Source of the DNA: Chinchilla lanigera | Taxonomy: Eukaryota > Chordata > Mammalia > Rodentia > Chinchillidae | DNA: 64,000 bases | Assembly (NCBI RefSeq): GCF_000276665.1 | Contig: NW_004955484.1 | Span: 5,642,171 to 5,706,170, forward strand | Direction of reading: 5' to 3' | In this document: in pieces, positions 1 to 10,256 of the stretch | How the letters are laid out: each line of letters begins with the position of its first letter | Position numbering within the stretch: the first letter of the stretch is position 1 | The notes under the pieces: generated by a model | What the model was told of the DNA's origin: nothing | Seen by the model: the letters and a program-made list of their open reading frames with translations, nothing else | Databases searched by the model: none | Made by a program: the position numbers and the translations under genes

Positions 1-26
1 TCCCCTGCACTCAGAACTGCTGACCA

Positions 27-112
27 GGGCTGGAAACGTAGCTCAGTGGTAGAGCATTTGCCTAGAATGCATGAGGTCCTGTCTTCACCAGCACCAGGCT
101 CACACACAAAAG
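27..112 (+). mobile_element. ID-type SINE (tRNA-derived), complete with target-site duplication
   Basis: A tRNA-like SINE with an internal A-box region (GTAGCTCAGTGGTAGAGC) and a degenerate B-box region, followed by a short CA-rich tail. The 12-bp direct repeat GAACTGCTGACC at 14-25 recurs at 113-124. It is a perfect target-site duplication, which fixes both ends and shows that it moved by retrotransposition. Confidence 0.88.
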
Positions 113-752
113 GAACTGCTGACCGTCGACCACTGCCCCTTGAAATCTCCATTTCTTTGACATACTTTAAAGGCTCTCCTCCTACTTCTCTGATCTCCAC
201 ACTGCCTGCCCCCTTCCCACTCCTACAGCTTTCCAGGATATACTTTCCCACTTACTGTACTTGATAAAATTCACTATCATTGCAGCCCACAGAAATCCCT
301 CCTCTTCGTTCGCCTATAGTATTTAAATATCATCATACTTTCCCCTCCCTGGCAGTCTGCTCTTATCTCTGTGCATCAACTACCTTAACTACTTCTGTGG
401 TTTCAATTACTGAAATTATGAGTTGACTCCTAAAACAAAAATTTCCATTCCGGATTTATCACTTGAAGATGCGTCTCCCTACTTTCAGCAGACCACAAGA
501 TGTCTGTAAGTGGCTAGCCTTCCATCGCTCAGAACTCAGCCTGGTTCAACATGTCCAAAGGGAACTGCCCCTCACCGCCTTAATCTCTCTGGAAGGAACT
601 TGCAACTGCAGAAAACAGACACGAAAGAGCAATTTAGATTTTCCAGTGACACGTTCACCAGGTAACTTCCCTATCCAAGAACCAACTGCCAAAACAGTCA
701 AACTCTCTGGACTGGCTTCAAAATACTCTTAAGACCTAGCCCTTTCTGATAG
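113..752. other. Unassigned non-coding stretch
   Basis: Pyrimidine-rich then mixed sequence. It holds two open frames (46-264 and 463-732, plus strand) of 72 and 89 codons with no recognisable domain. I see no repeat family here that I can name. Confidence 0.5.
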
Positions 753-832
753 CAGTCCCTTTTATTCATGGGGGATTAATCCCCAGATCCCCGCAGCCAG
801 TGGGGGTCTCAAACTGAGGACAGCAACAAACC
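753..832 (+). mobile_element. MER2/Tigger-like DNA transposon fragment
   Basis: Begins CAGTCCCTTTTATTCATGGG and continues GGGATTAATCCCCAGATCCC, which resembles the terminal part of MER2-type pogo (TcMar-Tigger) elements as I remember them. Only one end is visible, so this is a truncated, diverged relic. A RepeatMasker hit to another Tigger subfamily would not be surprising. Confidence 0.5.
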
Positions 833-1777
833 CTCCAGTTTAATACCTTTTCCGTTTTAACAAAGCACCTACTCTCACACTGTGACTGTAACTTTTGCAA
901 CCAGAGGTGTGCCGGCAAAACTTTCATGGATTTCTTTTTCCTTCTTCACACTCTCATGGGTCGGAAATTTCATTCTCTCCACAGATGTTAGCAACCTCAA
1001 CCTACAGATTTTTTCTTTCTTTTAACTCCAGAATGTTCACCTTTTTATTTAAAGGAAGTACTTTAAAGCTTTTCTCTGGCATATTCAAGTTGCCAGCATT
1101 ACTACTCTTGTGCTTTGCGGCTATTATTAAGTAAAATAAGGGTTACACACAAACACTGCAGTACCTTGATAACTGATTAGATAGGTGGGAAGGCTACTAC
1201 GTGATGAACAGGTAGATAGCACATGCAACGTGGATACCCTAGACAAAGGGATGACTTACATTCCAGATGACATGGACTGATACAGCATGAGATTTCACAC
1301 TATTCAGAATAGCATGCAATTTAAAACTTATATGTTCTTTACTTCTGGCATTATCTATTCAATGTTTCAGGTCACCACTGACCTGAAACTGCAAAGAAAA
1401 ACTAAGGCTAAGTTAGGGGACTTAATGTGCTACTCACTCGTCTGTCTCACTTCTCTCCTCCTCACCATTTTCTTGATCCTATGTGTTCTGGTCTCACTTT
1501 CTGCAGCCCCAGGCTCTCTGAATGTTTTTTCTCTTGCTCAATGCATGTATCCAAACCCGAGGCCTCCTTTCAGAAGCACAAACTCAAGTTTCACACAGGG
1601 AATAAAATCTTCCACTGCGACAGAACCCAAGCCCTTGCTCATGCTAGGGAAACACTACCACTGCGCCTCTGAGCTCGCAAAAATCTGTCTCCTCTCTATA
1701 CTCCCCGTAATCTCTATCATACTGTTTGCAACTATGAATCTCTCTAGTTCATCTTTTGGTGGATTTTAGCTCTACAA
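833..1777. other. Unassigned non-coding stretch
   Basis: AT-moderate unique-looking DNA. A 160-codon frame at 1287-1769 (plus) is hydrophobic in two places and has leucine/serine-rich low-complexity composition. It has no family signature, and the first methionine lacks a good Kozak context. I treat it as a chance frame. Confidence 0.5.
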
Positions 1778-1872
1778 CTTGACTATAAGCTGCCTAAGGA
1801 CAAAGATCAGCTTGTATGTCTATCCCCATACAAGCTAGCACAGTGCTGAGCATACAGTGGGGCTCAGGGCAC
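1778..1872 (+). mobile_element. L2-like 3' end fragment
   Basis: The order 'CTATAAGCTGCCTAAGGACA ... CTAGCACAGTGCTGAGCATA' follows the familiar L2 3' region (stop-proximal 'gtaagctcc...aggg' followed by 'agcacagtgcctggcacata'). It is diverged and short. A MIR-related assignment is the alternative. Confidence 0.5.
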
Positions 1873-1885
1873 TAAAATTCTAGAT

Positions 1886-1980
1886 GTCGGGGCCTGGGGA
1901 TTTAGCTCAGTGGCAAAAGCACCTGCCTGGCAAGCGCAAGGTCATGAGTTCAAGTCCTGGTACCAGAAGAAAAACAAAAC
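1886..1980 (+). mobile_element. ID-type SINE, full length with TSD
   Basis: GGATTTAGCTCAGTGGCAAA marks the A-box region and GGTCATGAGTTCAAGTCCTG the B-box region. An A-rich tail (AGAAGAAAAACAAAAC) follows. The direct repeat AAAATTCTAG at 1874-1883 and 1981-1990 is the target-site duplication. The sequence matches the younger ID subfamily of this window. Confidence 0.92.
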
Positions 1981-1990
1981 AAAATTCTAG

Positions 1991-4394
1991 CAGTCATTTT
2001 AAGTAACATTTGCAAAAGTGCACCAATCTCCACAACCCACCAATAATCCAAAATCTGAACACCCCACTGAATATTTCAGTATTTTGTGGTTTATGGCGTT
2101 AAATTTACTATTTTCCATTCCACAGTTACTGCAGACCTAATACAGAGGCAGCTCTCACACCAGCCGTCTTAAGTAGCTGGTCAATGAAACAGAAATCCAG
2201 AAAGTCAAACAAATCCTAAATACAATTGTTTTGGAGAGGTGGCAGATCAAGTAGGGACTACACACATTTGAGCGAACTAGCATTCCTGCCTCTTGGAAAG
2301 GGTTACCACAGCCAAGCTCATGAGCGTCAGAAAAAGATGAGTCCAGTGGGGATCCTGAACACTTATTGGCTAGTCCTTCACCTGCAGCACATGAATCTGA
2401 ACAGCACAAGTAACTGCTGCAGTTCGAGGCTGCACAAACCCAAGACAAAGAGAACCTGAGCAGTGGCTTCATTTGCACTTGCAGTTTCAGGAATGCAGGC
2501 AGAAGCAGGCACAGTTGTAGGCTTTCCTTAGTGCAGATCTGACTGACATGAATACAAGTGCATACACATTACAGCAGCTTCTGTCTGGTCCTGTGAAAGC
2601 ACCTGGGAAAAGCACCCACTTTCCTGGAGAGAGGAGGTATGTCCTCACCAGCATTCCCAGGATGATGAGGAAGCCTGGCCAGGGGGAAGGGACAGGTAGT
2701 CTTGAGGAAAGGAAAGTCTCCCTCAGCAGGCACCTCATAAATGACCCTAAGAAAAAGAGTGTTTTCCTCTCAGCAGGAAGAATGTCGCACGGTGAGCTCA
2801 CCACCAGCAGCTCCCTCTGGCAAGAGGCTCCGGAACTGGCACCATGACCAAACAAACAAGGGTTGACCTTATGAGACTCTTTAATAGGGCACCACACACA
2901 CTCACATGCATGTGCTCTCTCCTGCTCACACACACTCACACCGCCTCTCACTAGCACAGGCACAGATGGTCCTCAGCGTAAGCAGCTTCTCAAGCACAGG
3001 GGAACAAGCGGCACCTCTAAATGAAGGAGAAACAGAAGCAGGAAGGTGGAGCTGTTGGAAATGGCATGAGGAAGGGACAGTCACATCAAAGACAGAAACA
3101 CACACATACGCATGCGCACACACACACAAATCTTCCCCAGGGCCCAGGAAGGCTGGGCGCCCTCCGCGACCCAGTCAGGGTGTGTGTACTAAGCTTTCCT
3201 CTGACTTCCTGTTCCAAGGACATGATGTAGACAGTGATCCCATCACAGAATTCCCTCCTAAATGACTCACTTTACTAAATGGAAGATTTGAGAAGCATAT
3301 TTCCTACTGGGTAGCCCTCATATCCTAAAGGCCTGGGGAGCTACGTCCAATTTCAATTTGCTCCTCTCTACAGCAAACCAGGAAAGCACTTCAAAACAGA
3401 ATGACGAGGACACAGATTCTGTCTGTTCTCTCAGTGTGTCTGACAGACTTCCAAAATTCCAAAGTTTGAGACTAACTGGGAATGAGGGGAGGGAAATCCT
3501 GTGTCCTGCCTTTCTCTGCCCTGTCCCCATCCCACAAGCTAATTCTAAAGCCCATTATCTATACTGTTAGTGTGTACAAATTTCAAAGAATAGCCTTAGT
3601 AATTAGGCAAAACATCAGAGGACTGTTTCTTCTTACAGTGGAAAGGATCCAAGAGTTCACACTCGGTTCACCAAGAACCAAGAAGCTGCAGGTAACAGCC
3701 TCACAAGCCCAGCAAAGATGGCACAGGCGATCCTGCGCCTCTTGCTGCTCCAAATGCTTTTGGGTCATCAGCTGCTGTGAAGAATCACCAAGGCCACGTT
3801 AAATAGTACTTGGATTAATTACGCTTGAAAGTCTCTTATCCGAGCACTGCTAAGACTGAACAATTGAGTCTGGGAGTGAATGTGGTTACATATTTTTCCT
3901 TAATGGCTTCCTGAACACCCTGGTTAGGTCTGATCCCAGGGGGGAAATTGCCAGTTCAAGTCATAAAATGTGATCAATGTAGATCAAGACCCCGAGCTAA
4001 GTGTCTAAGAGGAGAGAGGAGAAATGTATTTGTGCAAACACACATAGAAGAAAACGTGTGTCCACCTGAAGAACTTCAGCTTCCTTCCTGAAGCTGTACC
4101 CTCCCTCTTTTCACCCCTAGAGCTCTGTCCGTCACACCAGAATGTTCAGCCAACAGTTCGAATGAAAGGAGCCAAAATGAGGAAAGATTTCAGAAACTAT
4201 TTCTGTGGCTCCAAATTCCCACATTAGACTGTGGTAATACTGGGGGGAAATCTTTGGCTGGTTAATGGACCCGATTTCTTTTGTTTCAGTAATACAGAGG
4301 CTACTGGGGTTCTGGCCCTACTAGTCTGAGTTTTCAGCCCTTGTGTGTCAGGTTTATCCAAAAGCTCTAATGATTTTCATTCATACACACCACA
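1991..4394. other. Unassigned non-coding stretch with CA-rich patches
   Basis: Mostly unique-looking DNA. CA/CACA-rich patches lie at about 2890-2945 and 3095-3130. The overlapping frames between 2155 and 3265 on both strands owe their length partly to these low-complexity patches. I see no exon-like structure, no recognisable family and no clear SINE here. Confidence 0.5.
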
Positions 4395-4440
4395 AATATT
4401 TATTGAGTGCCTACCACGTACACAGCATCCTTTCCATCAA
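4395..4440 (-). mobile_element. MIR SINE fragment (antisense)
   Basis: ATATTTATTGAGTGCCTACC is the reverse complement of the MIR 3' part ('...ggcactcaataaat'). Only about 45 bases can be followed. Confidence 0.6.
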
Positions 4441-6302
4441 TACAGACTCCTGCGAGTCTGCTCTCCTCCAGAGTCCAGGCATGCGCTGGAGAGAGCAGCT
4501 CAGTGCCGTACACGGCTGCTGTGGTCCACTGGACAAGGTGCTTATCGAAGGCACCGCTCTCCGCCTCCCACAGCCTTCCTGTGCTAGCATCAAGACTGAT
4601 CCCTTACCAACCAGATGTGGTCACAGTGACCTGACAGCCACCAAGTTTAAAAACGTGGTTCAACTATTCCAACACACGGTTTGGCTGTTGACAGCTGCTC
4701 TGAGAACATTATAGGCCTGCGGCTTCAGTTCACTTCTACCAGTTGTCCAAAAGTACTAACCCCTTTCATGGGGCCTTGCCCTCAACCTCCACGAGCATCC
4801 TCAAGCAGAGGAATGTCAGTGATGTCTGAGACTGACAACTGCTTGGACAGCCCAAGATCTTTTCCCCTGGGATGAAGGGCAGGCTGTCCTGCAAATACCT
4901 CTGAGAAGCTGCCAGAGCCACTGAAGTAGCCTTCGCATAGCATTCCTTCTGTCTTTGGCGCTGTCAGGTTGACAAGAGAGGATAAGATTTCATTTCTAGT
5001 GGCTCCTCTTAGGTGAATCAACAAGTTTCTCATATCCTTATTTGCCCTTTGTATTCCATCCTGGTTTTTCTGGTCGTTGTTCCACCTTACTCAATGCTGG
5101 ACCTCATGTCTTCCCAACCTCCACAGACAGACTTCAGTGCAGAAGACAGCCTCCCTGAGCCTCATATAGAGGTGCTGGGGCTGCCATGTGGATGTGTTCA
5201 CTGCTGTACACCAGGAGGTCGTTTGGTCTAGCTTTCACATCAGCAAACGGTGTCCTTTTTATAGCGCCTCATGCTTGTGACACCTCCTAGGAGTTACAGG
5301 GAATAATGCAGAGTCGAGTGTGGTTCTTAATGGACTTCTAATTGAAGCATAAAGCCTAGAAGCCAAAATAAACCACCTCTGAGGAGTCTCTTCAGGAACC
5401 TTAGCTCAGCTTCGAGTTGTCCCGTCCTCCTCCAATCGGATTCCCTGTCACAGATCTGTGAGACAAACCCCTTTCTCTCCACACAGGTCAAGAGGAGACG
5501 GTAGAATTTCATTTGGTGTCTATTTGTAAGAGAGTTAGGATGAAGAAAGCTAGAAGCCACACAGGCATGTGCTTATCACATGGGAATTCTACTAATCCTA
5601 GAAGCAGGGCAGCGAAGTCGTGTGCGCGCTACCAAACCACCACACACTGGATGGGCAAGAGGGTATTCAAAGGAAAGGAGAGAGAAAACTGAAGGGAGGG
5701 AGAAAAGCCAGGAAGTTTCCTTTTTAAAGGGACTCTTCCCTACATACTCAATCCCAGTCCTTTCTGCCTCTGGGAGGGAAAGTGTTACTCAGCTGCAAGG
5801 CCTCTTGCTAATTGTGGGTTTTTATTTTTATTTCCTATTACCCTCTCGCACGCCTGATGAGATTATTTTACCGGAACTGACACAGCTGGAAGCAGCAGGC
5901 ATACGTGGAGCCTCTGAGGAGGTGATGCAATTTCATTTTCATTGATCAGAAATCAGCAGGGCAGTAAGTGATGGGAAATTCCATTAGAAGAAAACTCGCA
6001 AGCCATGAGCCTCAACTTCCTAGCCACACCCAAGACCCCCCCAGAGAGAGGGCAAAGGTCACACTTAGGCCCATCAGAAGCCTTCTCCTCAAAATGGCAG
6101 TGCAAGGACAAAGGCCACACTGCCGCTGACTTGGCAGAATGTCTGAGTAGGGGAGGAAGATCATCAGGACTCCTTGAACCAACAAGGACACCTCAGCTTA
6201 TCTGGAAGGATTACGCAGACATTTTCCAGGGACCCAGAACAGGATTCCTTACAGCTAATCCCCACAGCTCTGAAAAACCCAGGCTTAAAGGACTCCTTTC
6301 TG
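4441..6302. other. Unassigned non-coding stretch
   Basis: No nameable repeat and no credible exon. Frames of 121-123 codons at 4343-4714 and 5580-5945 lack domains and have no splice-flanked structure that I can defend. At 5818-5835 there is a T-rich run followed by an AT-rich patch. Confidence 0.45.
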
Positions 6303-6484
6303 AGCCAGGAGCCGTGGCCCACATCTGTAATCCCAGACACTTGGGAAGCTGAGGCAGGAGAACTGACAGTTCAAGCCAATCCGGGCAAGACCCTGTCTTA
6401 AAATTTAAAAAAAAATTAAAAAGGGCTGGAGGTGTAGCTCAACACAGAAAGAAAACAAGCAAGCAAGCTAGCAAGTGAGCAAGA
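6303..6484 (+). mobile_element. B1 monomer joined to an ID-like right half (B1-dID-type dimer)
   Basis: The left part is B1-like: 'GCCGTGGCCCACATCTGTAA', 'GGGAAGCTGAGGCAGGAG', 'AGTTCAAGCC', 'AAGACCCTGTCTT'. It is followed by an A-rich linker (about 6400-6422) and a short ID-like half starting GGGCTGGAGGTGTAGCTCAA at 6423, then an AAGC-rich tail. Dimeric B1+ID SINEs are known from many rodents. Confidence 0.75.
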
Positions 6485-6574
6485 TCTCATTCCAACTGTC
6501 AACATACAAGAAAAGAGGAGGCCATGAAGCACCGGTCCTGTCTCCCAACCACTCACAGAGATGATCCTGAAGGC

Positions 6575-6790
6575 ACCTACCATTTATTAGTGTCTACTGT
6601 GTGCCAGGCACCATGCTAGGTGCTCCACATGCAGGAACTCTGGTCCTCACCTCGTGCTCCAAGGTCAATGCTTTTTTCCCCCTCTCCAGAATGGATGAGG
6701 AGAGTGAGGGCCAAGAAGGTAGGGCACAGTCACTTGGTACTAATGCCTTACTGAGGCCCCACCTCTCACAAACAGCAAAGGAAGGCTGGG
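6575..6790 (-). mobile_element. MIR SINE (antisense), nearly full length
   Basis: Reads ACCATTTATTAGTGTCTACT, then TGTGCCAGGCACCATGCTAG, then GGATGAGGAGAGTGAGGGCC and a degenerate 'cacagtcact'. This is the order of a MIR read on its reverse strand. Age-typical divergence and small deletions are present. Confidence 0.75.
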
Positions 6791-7261
6791 AGTGAGCAAG
6801 AAAGCTCACAGCAAGAGCAGATGAAACACATCTGATCAACCAGTCTGGTTTTTTCCAGAGGAAGCAGATGAGCAATTCTGATTCATTCACCTCCCTCACG
6901 CTCAACACCCCAACAACAGTGCTCCTTGTGTCCAGGCCTGAAACTACAGGGGAACTTCTCTTCGGAATGTGTAGAATGGCTGCTGTTTTATCAGTTCAGA
7001 GCTCTTCCAACTGTTTGCCCAGCAAATACTGCTTGGCTCACCAGAGGTCTATGGACAAAATAGCAAGGAGCTACCCAAAAAGACCAATTCTAAAAAAAAA
7101 AAAAATACCAATAGCCACATGGCCACTTCGCCACATAAAAGGTGAATCAGAAAAGGCCAGGCTATATATAGGTCCAAAATCAATATTGCTCCCAACAACC
7201 TCACACCACCAAAATGACAAATTTTAAGTGTGTGACAAATGCAAGGAGCAAAAACTACTAG

Positions 7262-7352
7262 TAAGCTTTTACTGAGCACCTAATCTATGACTCAAGAAAG
7301 CAGAGCACACAAAAGGCAAGGATCTGGCCTCAGGGAGCTTACAGACTAGGTT
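7262..7352. mobile_element. Ancient L2/MIR-family fragment
   Basis: Contains 'TTTTACTGAGCACCTAATCT' and, about 60 bases on, 'GCCTCAGGGAGCTTACAGAC'. These are familiar from mammalian L2/MIR-type relics. I cannot separate the families by eye. Confidence 0.55.
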
Positions 7353-7504
7353 GGGACCAAGAACATCCAGCACATAGCTATCGGTACTGCTTATAAGGAC
7401 ACATAACATAAAAACATACATGGAGGCCAGGGCAAAACCAGAAACAAAAAACAAGACTGGAAGGAAATTTGAGCAGAAAATGGAAGTTAAAATGTATATA
7501 GCTG

Positions 7505-7611
7505 AGGGGCTGGGGATTTAGCTCAGCGGCAAAAGCGCTTGCCTGGCAAGCGCAAGGTCGTGAGTTTGGTTCCCGGTACTGGAGAAAAACCAAAAACCAA
7601 AAACCAAAAAA
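7505..7611 (+). mobile_element. Young ID-type SINE with 16-bp TSD
   Basis: A very well preserved ID copy: GGGGCTGGGGATTTAGCTCA, then CTGGCAAGCGCAAGGTCGTG, then GTTCCCGGTACTGG. The tail is built of a repeated CCAAAAA unit. A perfect 16-bp target-site duplication AAAATGTATATAGCTG lies at 7489-7504 and 7612-7627. The intact duplication argues for recent insertion. Confidence 0.95.
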
Positions 7612-7867
7612 AAAATGTATATAGCTGTGACCTATCTATCCAGCCATAAATTTGGCTCTAAGGTATAAAAGTCAAAAAGAAAACATACTAACTTGATTCA
7701 GGTGCACTGTTCGTAAGTCCAAGAGAAAAAAGAAGCCAGTTGGTCAGGATTACTGAATTCCAATTGTTTCTCAAAAGTGGGAGAAGAGGGGGAAGAAGGG
7801 AGCCTGCAGCCTTGTCTCCCTGGTCTCTTTAGGGAAGTAATAATGAGGATGCTTGAGTGTGAAGCCA

Positions 7868-8022
7868 TCCAGTCTCACTACTTCCTTTGACAGACAAGAA
7901 TAATGACCCCAGAGGGTGTTGGTGGTTTGCAGAAGGTCAGACAGCTGGTCAGTGGCACAGTGAGAATGAGGGCCTGGGTATCTCACGCCACACTAACAGT
8001 GCTCTTTCTCCCACATGTAGCC
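7868..8022 (-). mobile_element. MIR SINE (antisense)
   Basis: The motif order is 'GACAGACAAGAATAATGACC', then 'GCAGAAGGTCAGACAGCTGG', then 'AGTGGCACAGTGAGAATGAG', then 'AGTGCTCTTTCTCCCACATG'. It corresponds to the reverse strand of the MIR 5' half. Confidence 0.72.
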
Positions 8023-8259
8023 ACTCTGCATTAGCCTTCAAAGTGCGTGGGCTCAAGGGGGAGGAAGGGGGTTGGTAGTTGAGCAGAAGGACTGTTCCAG
8101 ATGAAGAGAGACCTAAGAACCAAACATCTAAATGCCTTACGCAGACCTCCCTTGAATAGCAATTTTAACCAACCAACTGTATAAAAAAACACGTTGGGGA
8201 CCATTGGGGAAATGAGAATCACAATTTAGGATTAGATGATGTTAAGAAATTGTCAGACA

Positions 8260-8414
8260 ACAATATGCAATATAACAAGCATTGTTGAATCCCTACCATC
8301 TTGTGTCTTTAATGGTTTGATCAATCTTGCATTCTTACATCTAGTAATCTGAACAACTTCGCTGAAGATAACAATATGTGCTATAACAACCATTGTTAAT
8401 CCCTATCATCTTGT
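8260..8414. repeat. Imperfect direct duplication, about 45 bp, period 111
   Basis: The block from ACAATATGCAATATAACAAG to ATCTTGT (8260-8304) recurs at 8371-8414 with about five substitutions and one gap. Flanking AT-rich sequence (8190-8480) could be part of an old unclassified element, because it ends in an A-run at 8481-8490. The duplication is visible directly; its origin is unknown. Confidence 0.75.
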
Positions 8415-8500
8415 TTGAAGTCCTGCATCATTTGTTTTTGTCTTCATTGTTGTTATTTTGGGTTTTTTTCTCTTTATAATAAAAAAAAAGAGAAATGTCA

Positions 8501-8690
8501 GAGCATCATGGTACATGTTAGTTTCTTGGAAGCCTGAGGTAAAAGGACCATGAGTTTGAGGCCAGCCTGGGCAACACGGTGAGCTCCTGTTTTAGAAAGG
8601 GCCAGGGGTGTAGTTAAATGAGTGTAGTTAAATTGAGCCTAGCATGCTCAACACGCTTTAGCATGCAAACCCAAGCATTTAAAAACAAAA
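8501..8690 (+). mobile_element. B1 monomer plus degenerate ID-like right half
   Basis: The B1-like core 'GAAGCCTGAGGTAAAAGGAC' is followed by 'GTTTGAGGCCAGCCTGGGCA' and a 'TTTTAGAAA' end. An ID-like half, GGGCCAGGGGTGTAGTTAAA, starts near 8599 and contains a local duplication of 'gtgtagttaaa'. It ends in an A-rich tail at 8680-8690. Confidence 0.7.
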
Positions 8691-8728
8691 AGCAAAGTCA
8701 CCCTTAGCTACCAGTGACATCTGAAATA

Positions 8729-8880
8729 CCTTGGTTCATGAACTTAATTCTTTCCACGTTTCCAAATCAAATGCAATGGTTAGGTTCACTGTGGACCTTA
8801 TGGGCAAATCTGATTTGATTCTCATCCAATTCAGGGTTTGTGACCAGAAACATGGAAAGAATTAAGTTTGTGAACCAAGG
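8729..8880. mobile_element. Mariner/Tc1-type palindromic MITE with TA target sites
   Basis: Terminal inverted repeats of about 34 bp face each other. The left arm 8729-8762 begins CCTTGGTTCATGAACTTAAT. The right arm 8847-8880 is its reverse complement with three mismatches. The dinucleotide TA flanks both ends (8727-8728 and 8881-8882), the hallmark of Tc1/mariner insertion. The 84-bp interior cannot code for a transposase, so this is a non-autonomous copy. The family name is not certain; TIRs of the 'CCT(C/T)GGTTC.(C/T)GAAC' kind are known to me from mariner/pogo-like elements. Confidence 0.85.
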
Positions 8881-8920
8881 TAACAGCATTGGCCAGAACC
8901 AAGTTATTAATAATAGAAAA

Positions 8921-8951
8921 TAAATGAATGAATGAATGAATGAATGAATGA
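8921..8951. repeat. (TGAA)n microsatellite
   Basis: About seven uninterrupted AATG/TGAA units follow an A-rich patch. Confidence 0.95.
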
Positions 8952-9121
8952 GGCAACTGCTGTATCATTACATGTATTGAGCAAAAATTGGCCTGTTCAC
9001 AAACATTAATTGCCTAAGATTACACAGCACAGCTGATTTAGAGCTTGAAGCCCACATGTGATTAAGAAAAAATAAATCAGAAACCTCCAGTGCTTGATTT
9101 AATGGGTTAAAAAGTACTTTT

Positions 9122-9213
9122 TGTTTGTTTGTTTTCCGGTACCGGGAATCAAACTCACGACCTTGCGCTTGCCAGGCAGGCACTGTGCTGCTGAGCTAAA
9201 TCCCCAGCCCCCC
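9122..9213 (-). mobile_element. ID-type SINE (antisense) with TSD
   Basis: Starts with a TTTG-rich run (reverse of the A-rich tail). It continues CCGGTACCGGGAATCAAACT and CGACCTTGCGCTTGCCAGGC and ends GCTAAATCCCCAGCCCC. A 12-bp target-site duplication AAAAGTACTTTT is at 9110-9121 and 9214-9225. Confidence 0.93.
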
Positions 9214-9599
9214 AAAAGTACTTTTAATACTTTCATTAGGTTTAAAAAATATGGACATGTTTACCAATCACCGTTTGGAAGTTCCCTGTCTCAGCATGAA
9301 TGTTCCATGAGTCATCTTAACACCCTAGGAATGGCTGAACTGAGCTGCTGTCCTCCTACTGGGCTGGTTTTGTAGAGTAGATCTGCCAGTAAACGGCCCA
9401 ATGGGAAGTGGCCTTCTAGCCATATGTGGTCTCCACACCCCCCATCACCAGCCCCTCCCTTTCTAACTTCAGGGTGTCCACAAGGGTGCTGGGAGCTCCT
9501 GGCAAATACCCCACAGTGGACTCTGCCACACTAACATAGTAAGCTGACCAAAAGCATAGACACACCCAGCACCAACCTCTTCAGGAACAAATCGCAATA

Positions 9600-9832
9600 C
9601 TCCTCTAACATACACAGTGCTTTATACACGTTCAAATACTCGTATATTCACTTCTCATCTGACCTCCAACAACCTTTTTAAATAGAGTAGGAATCAAACT
9701 TCGGATTTTACAGGCTAAAAAATTCAAACATCAGAGTGACTACTACGAGTCACGCAGGTCACACAGCTGGTTAAGTACCAAAGCAAGGACAAGTCTCCAG
9801 GTTCCTACTGCAGTGCTCTTCTCTCTGTGAAG
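9600..9832 (-). mobile_element. MIR SINE (antisense)
   Basis: 'ACACAGTGCTTTATACACGT' followed by 'GATTTTACAGGCTAAAAAAT' and 'GCAGGTCACACAGCTGGTTA' gives the MIR reverse-strand order ('tttacagatgagg...aaggtcacacagctag'). It ends near 'AGTGCTCTTC'. Confidence 0.8.
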
Positions 9833-10000
9833 AATTCACTTCCTTCAAGAAAGTCACCAGCTCTCAGAGACATGGGAAGGGTAAAGACAGACATCTACCT
9901 GCGGTACACAGAAACCCAGCATCCTTCAAAAACACCTTTCATCTAAACAAGAGAAAGTGCACCAAAGACCTCAGAAAGAATATAGGTAGAGTTATGAATA

Positions 10001-10256
10001 CAGGTTGAGACTCACTATTCTGAAAAGCCAAAACCCCAACTAGAAAGTTCTACATACCATGAAACAAAATTACTAACAATTCCATATAAAATTACCTTCA
10101 GGCTATGTGTATAAGGGGCATATAAAAATGAGTTTTGTCCTTAGATTTGGGTCCCATCCCAGATATTTTATGTTGTCTATGCAAATACCCATGGCCCCAT
10201 GTAAAACCTAAGACACTTTTGGTCCCCAGCATTTTGGATAAGGGATATTCAATGTG
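10001..10256. mobile_element. Tigger-type (pogo) non-autonomous DNA transposon
   Basis: The left end CAGGTTGAGACTCACTATTC and right end GGATAAGGGATATTCAATGT form diverged terminal inverted repeats. TA lies on both sides (9999-10000 and 10257-10258). The internal stretches 'ACCTTCAGGCTATGTGTATA' and 'TTTTGGTCCCCAGCATTTTG' match the well-known placental element of this type as I remember it. It is an ancient, inactive copy. Confidence 0.85.

Noticed and set aside
27..95. tRNA-like A-box and B-box sequences as a functional tRNA gene
   Set aside because: The match is an ID SINE: it has a tail and target-site duplication and does not fold into a full cloverleaf by eye. Other ID copies are rejected for the same reason.
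1287..1769. 160-codon hydrophobic frame as a membrane protein
   Set aside because: Low-complexity Leu/Ser composition, an overlapping frame in another phase, no family motif and no exon structure.
8922..8951. Short regular tandem repeats as a CRISPR array or satellite
   Set aside because: Simple microsatellite with no spacers. There is no CRISPR-like pattern anywhere, and the window is mammalian.
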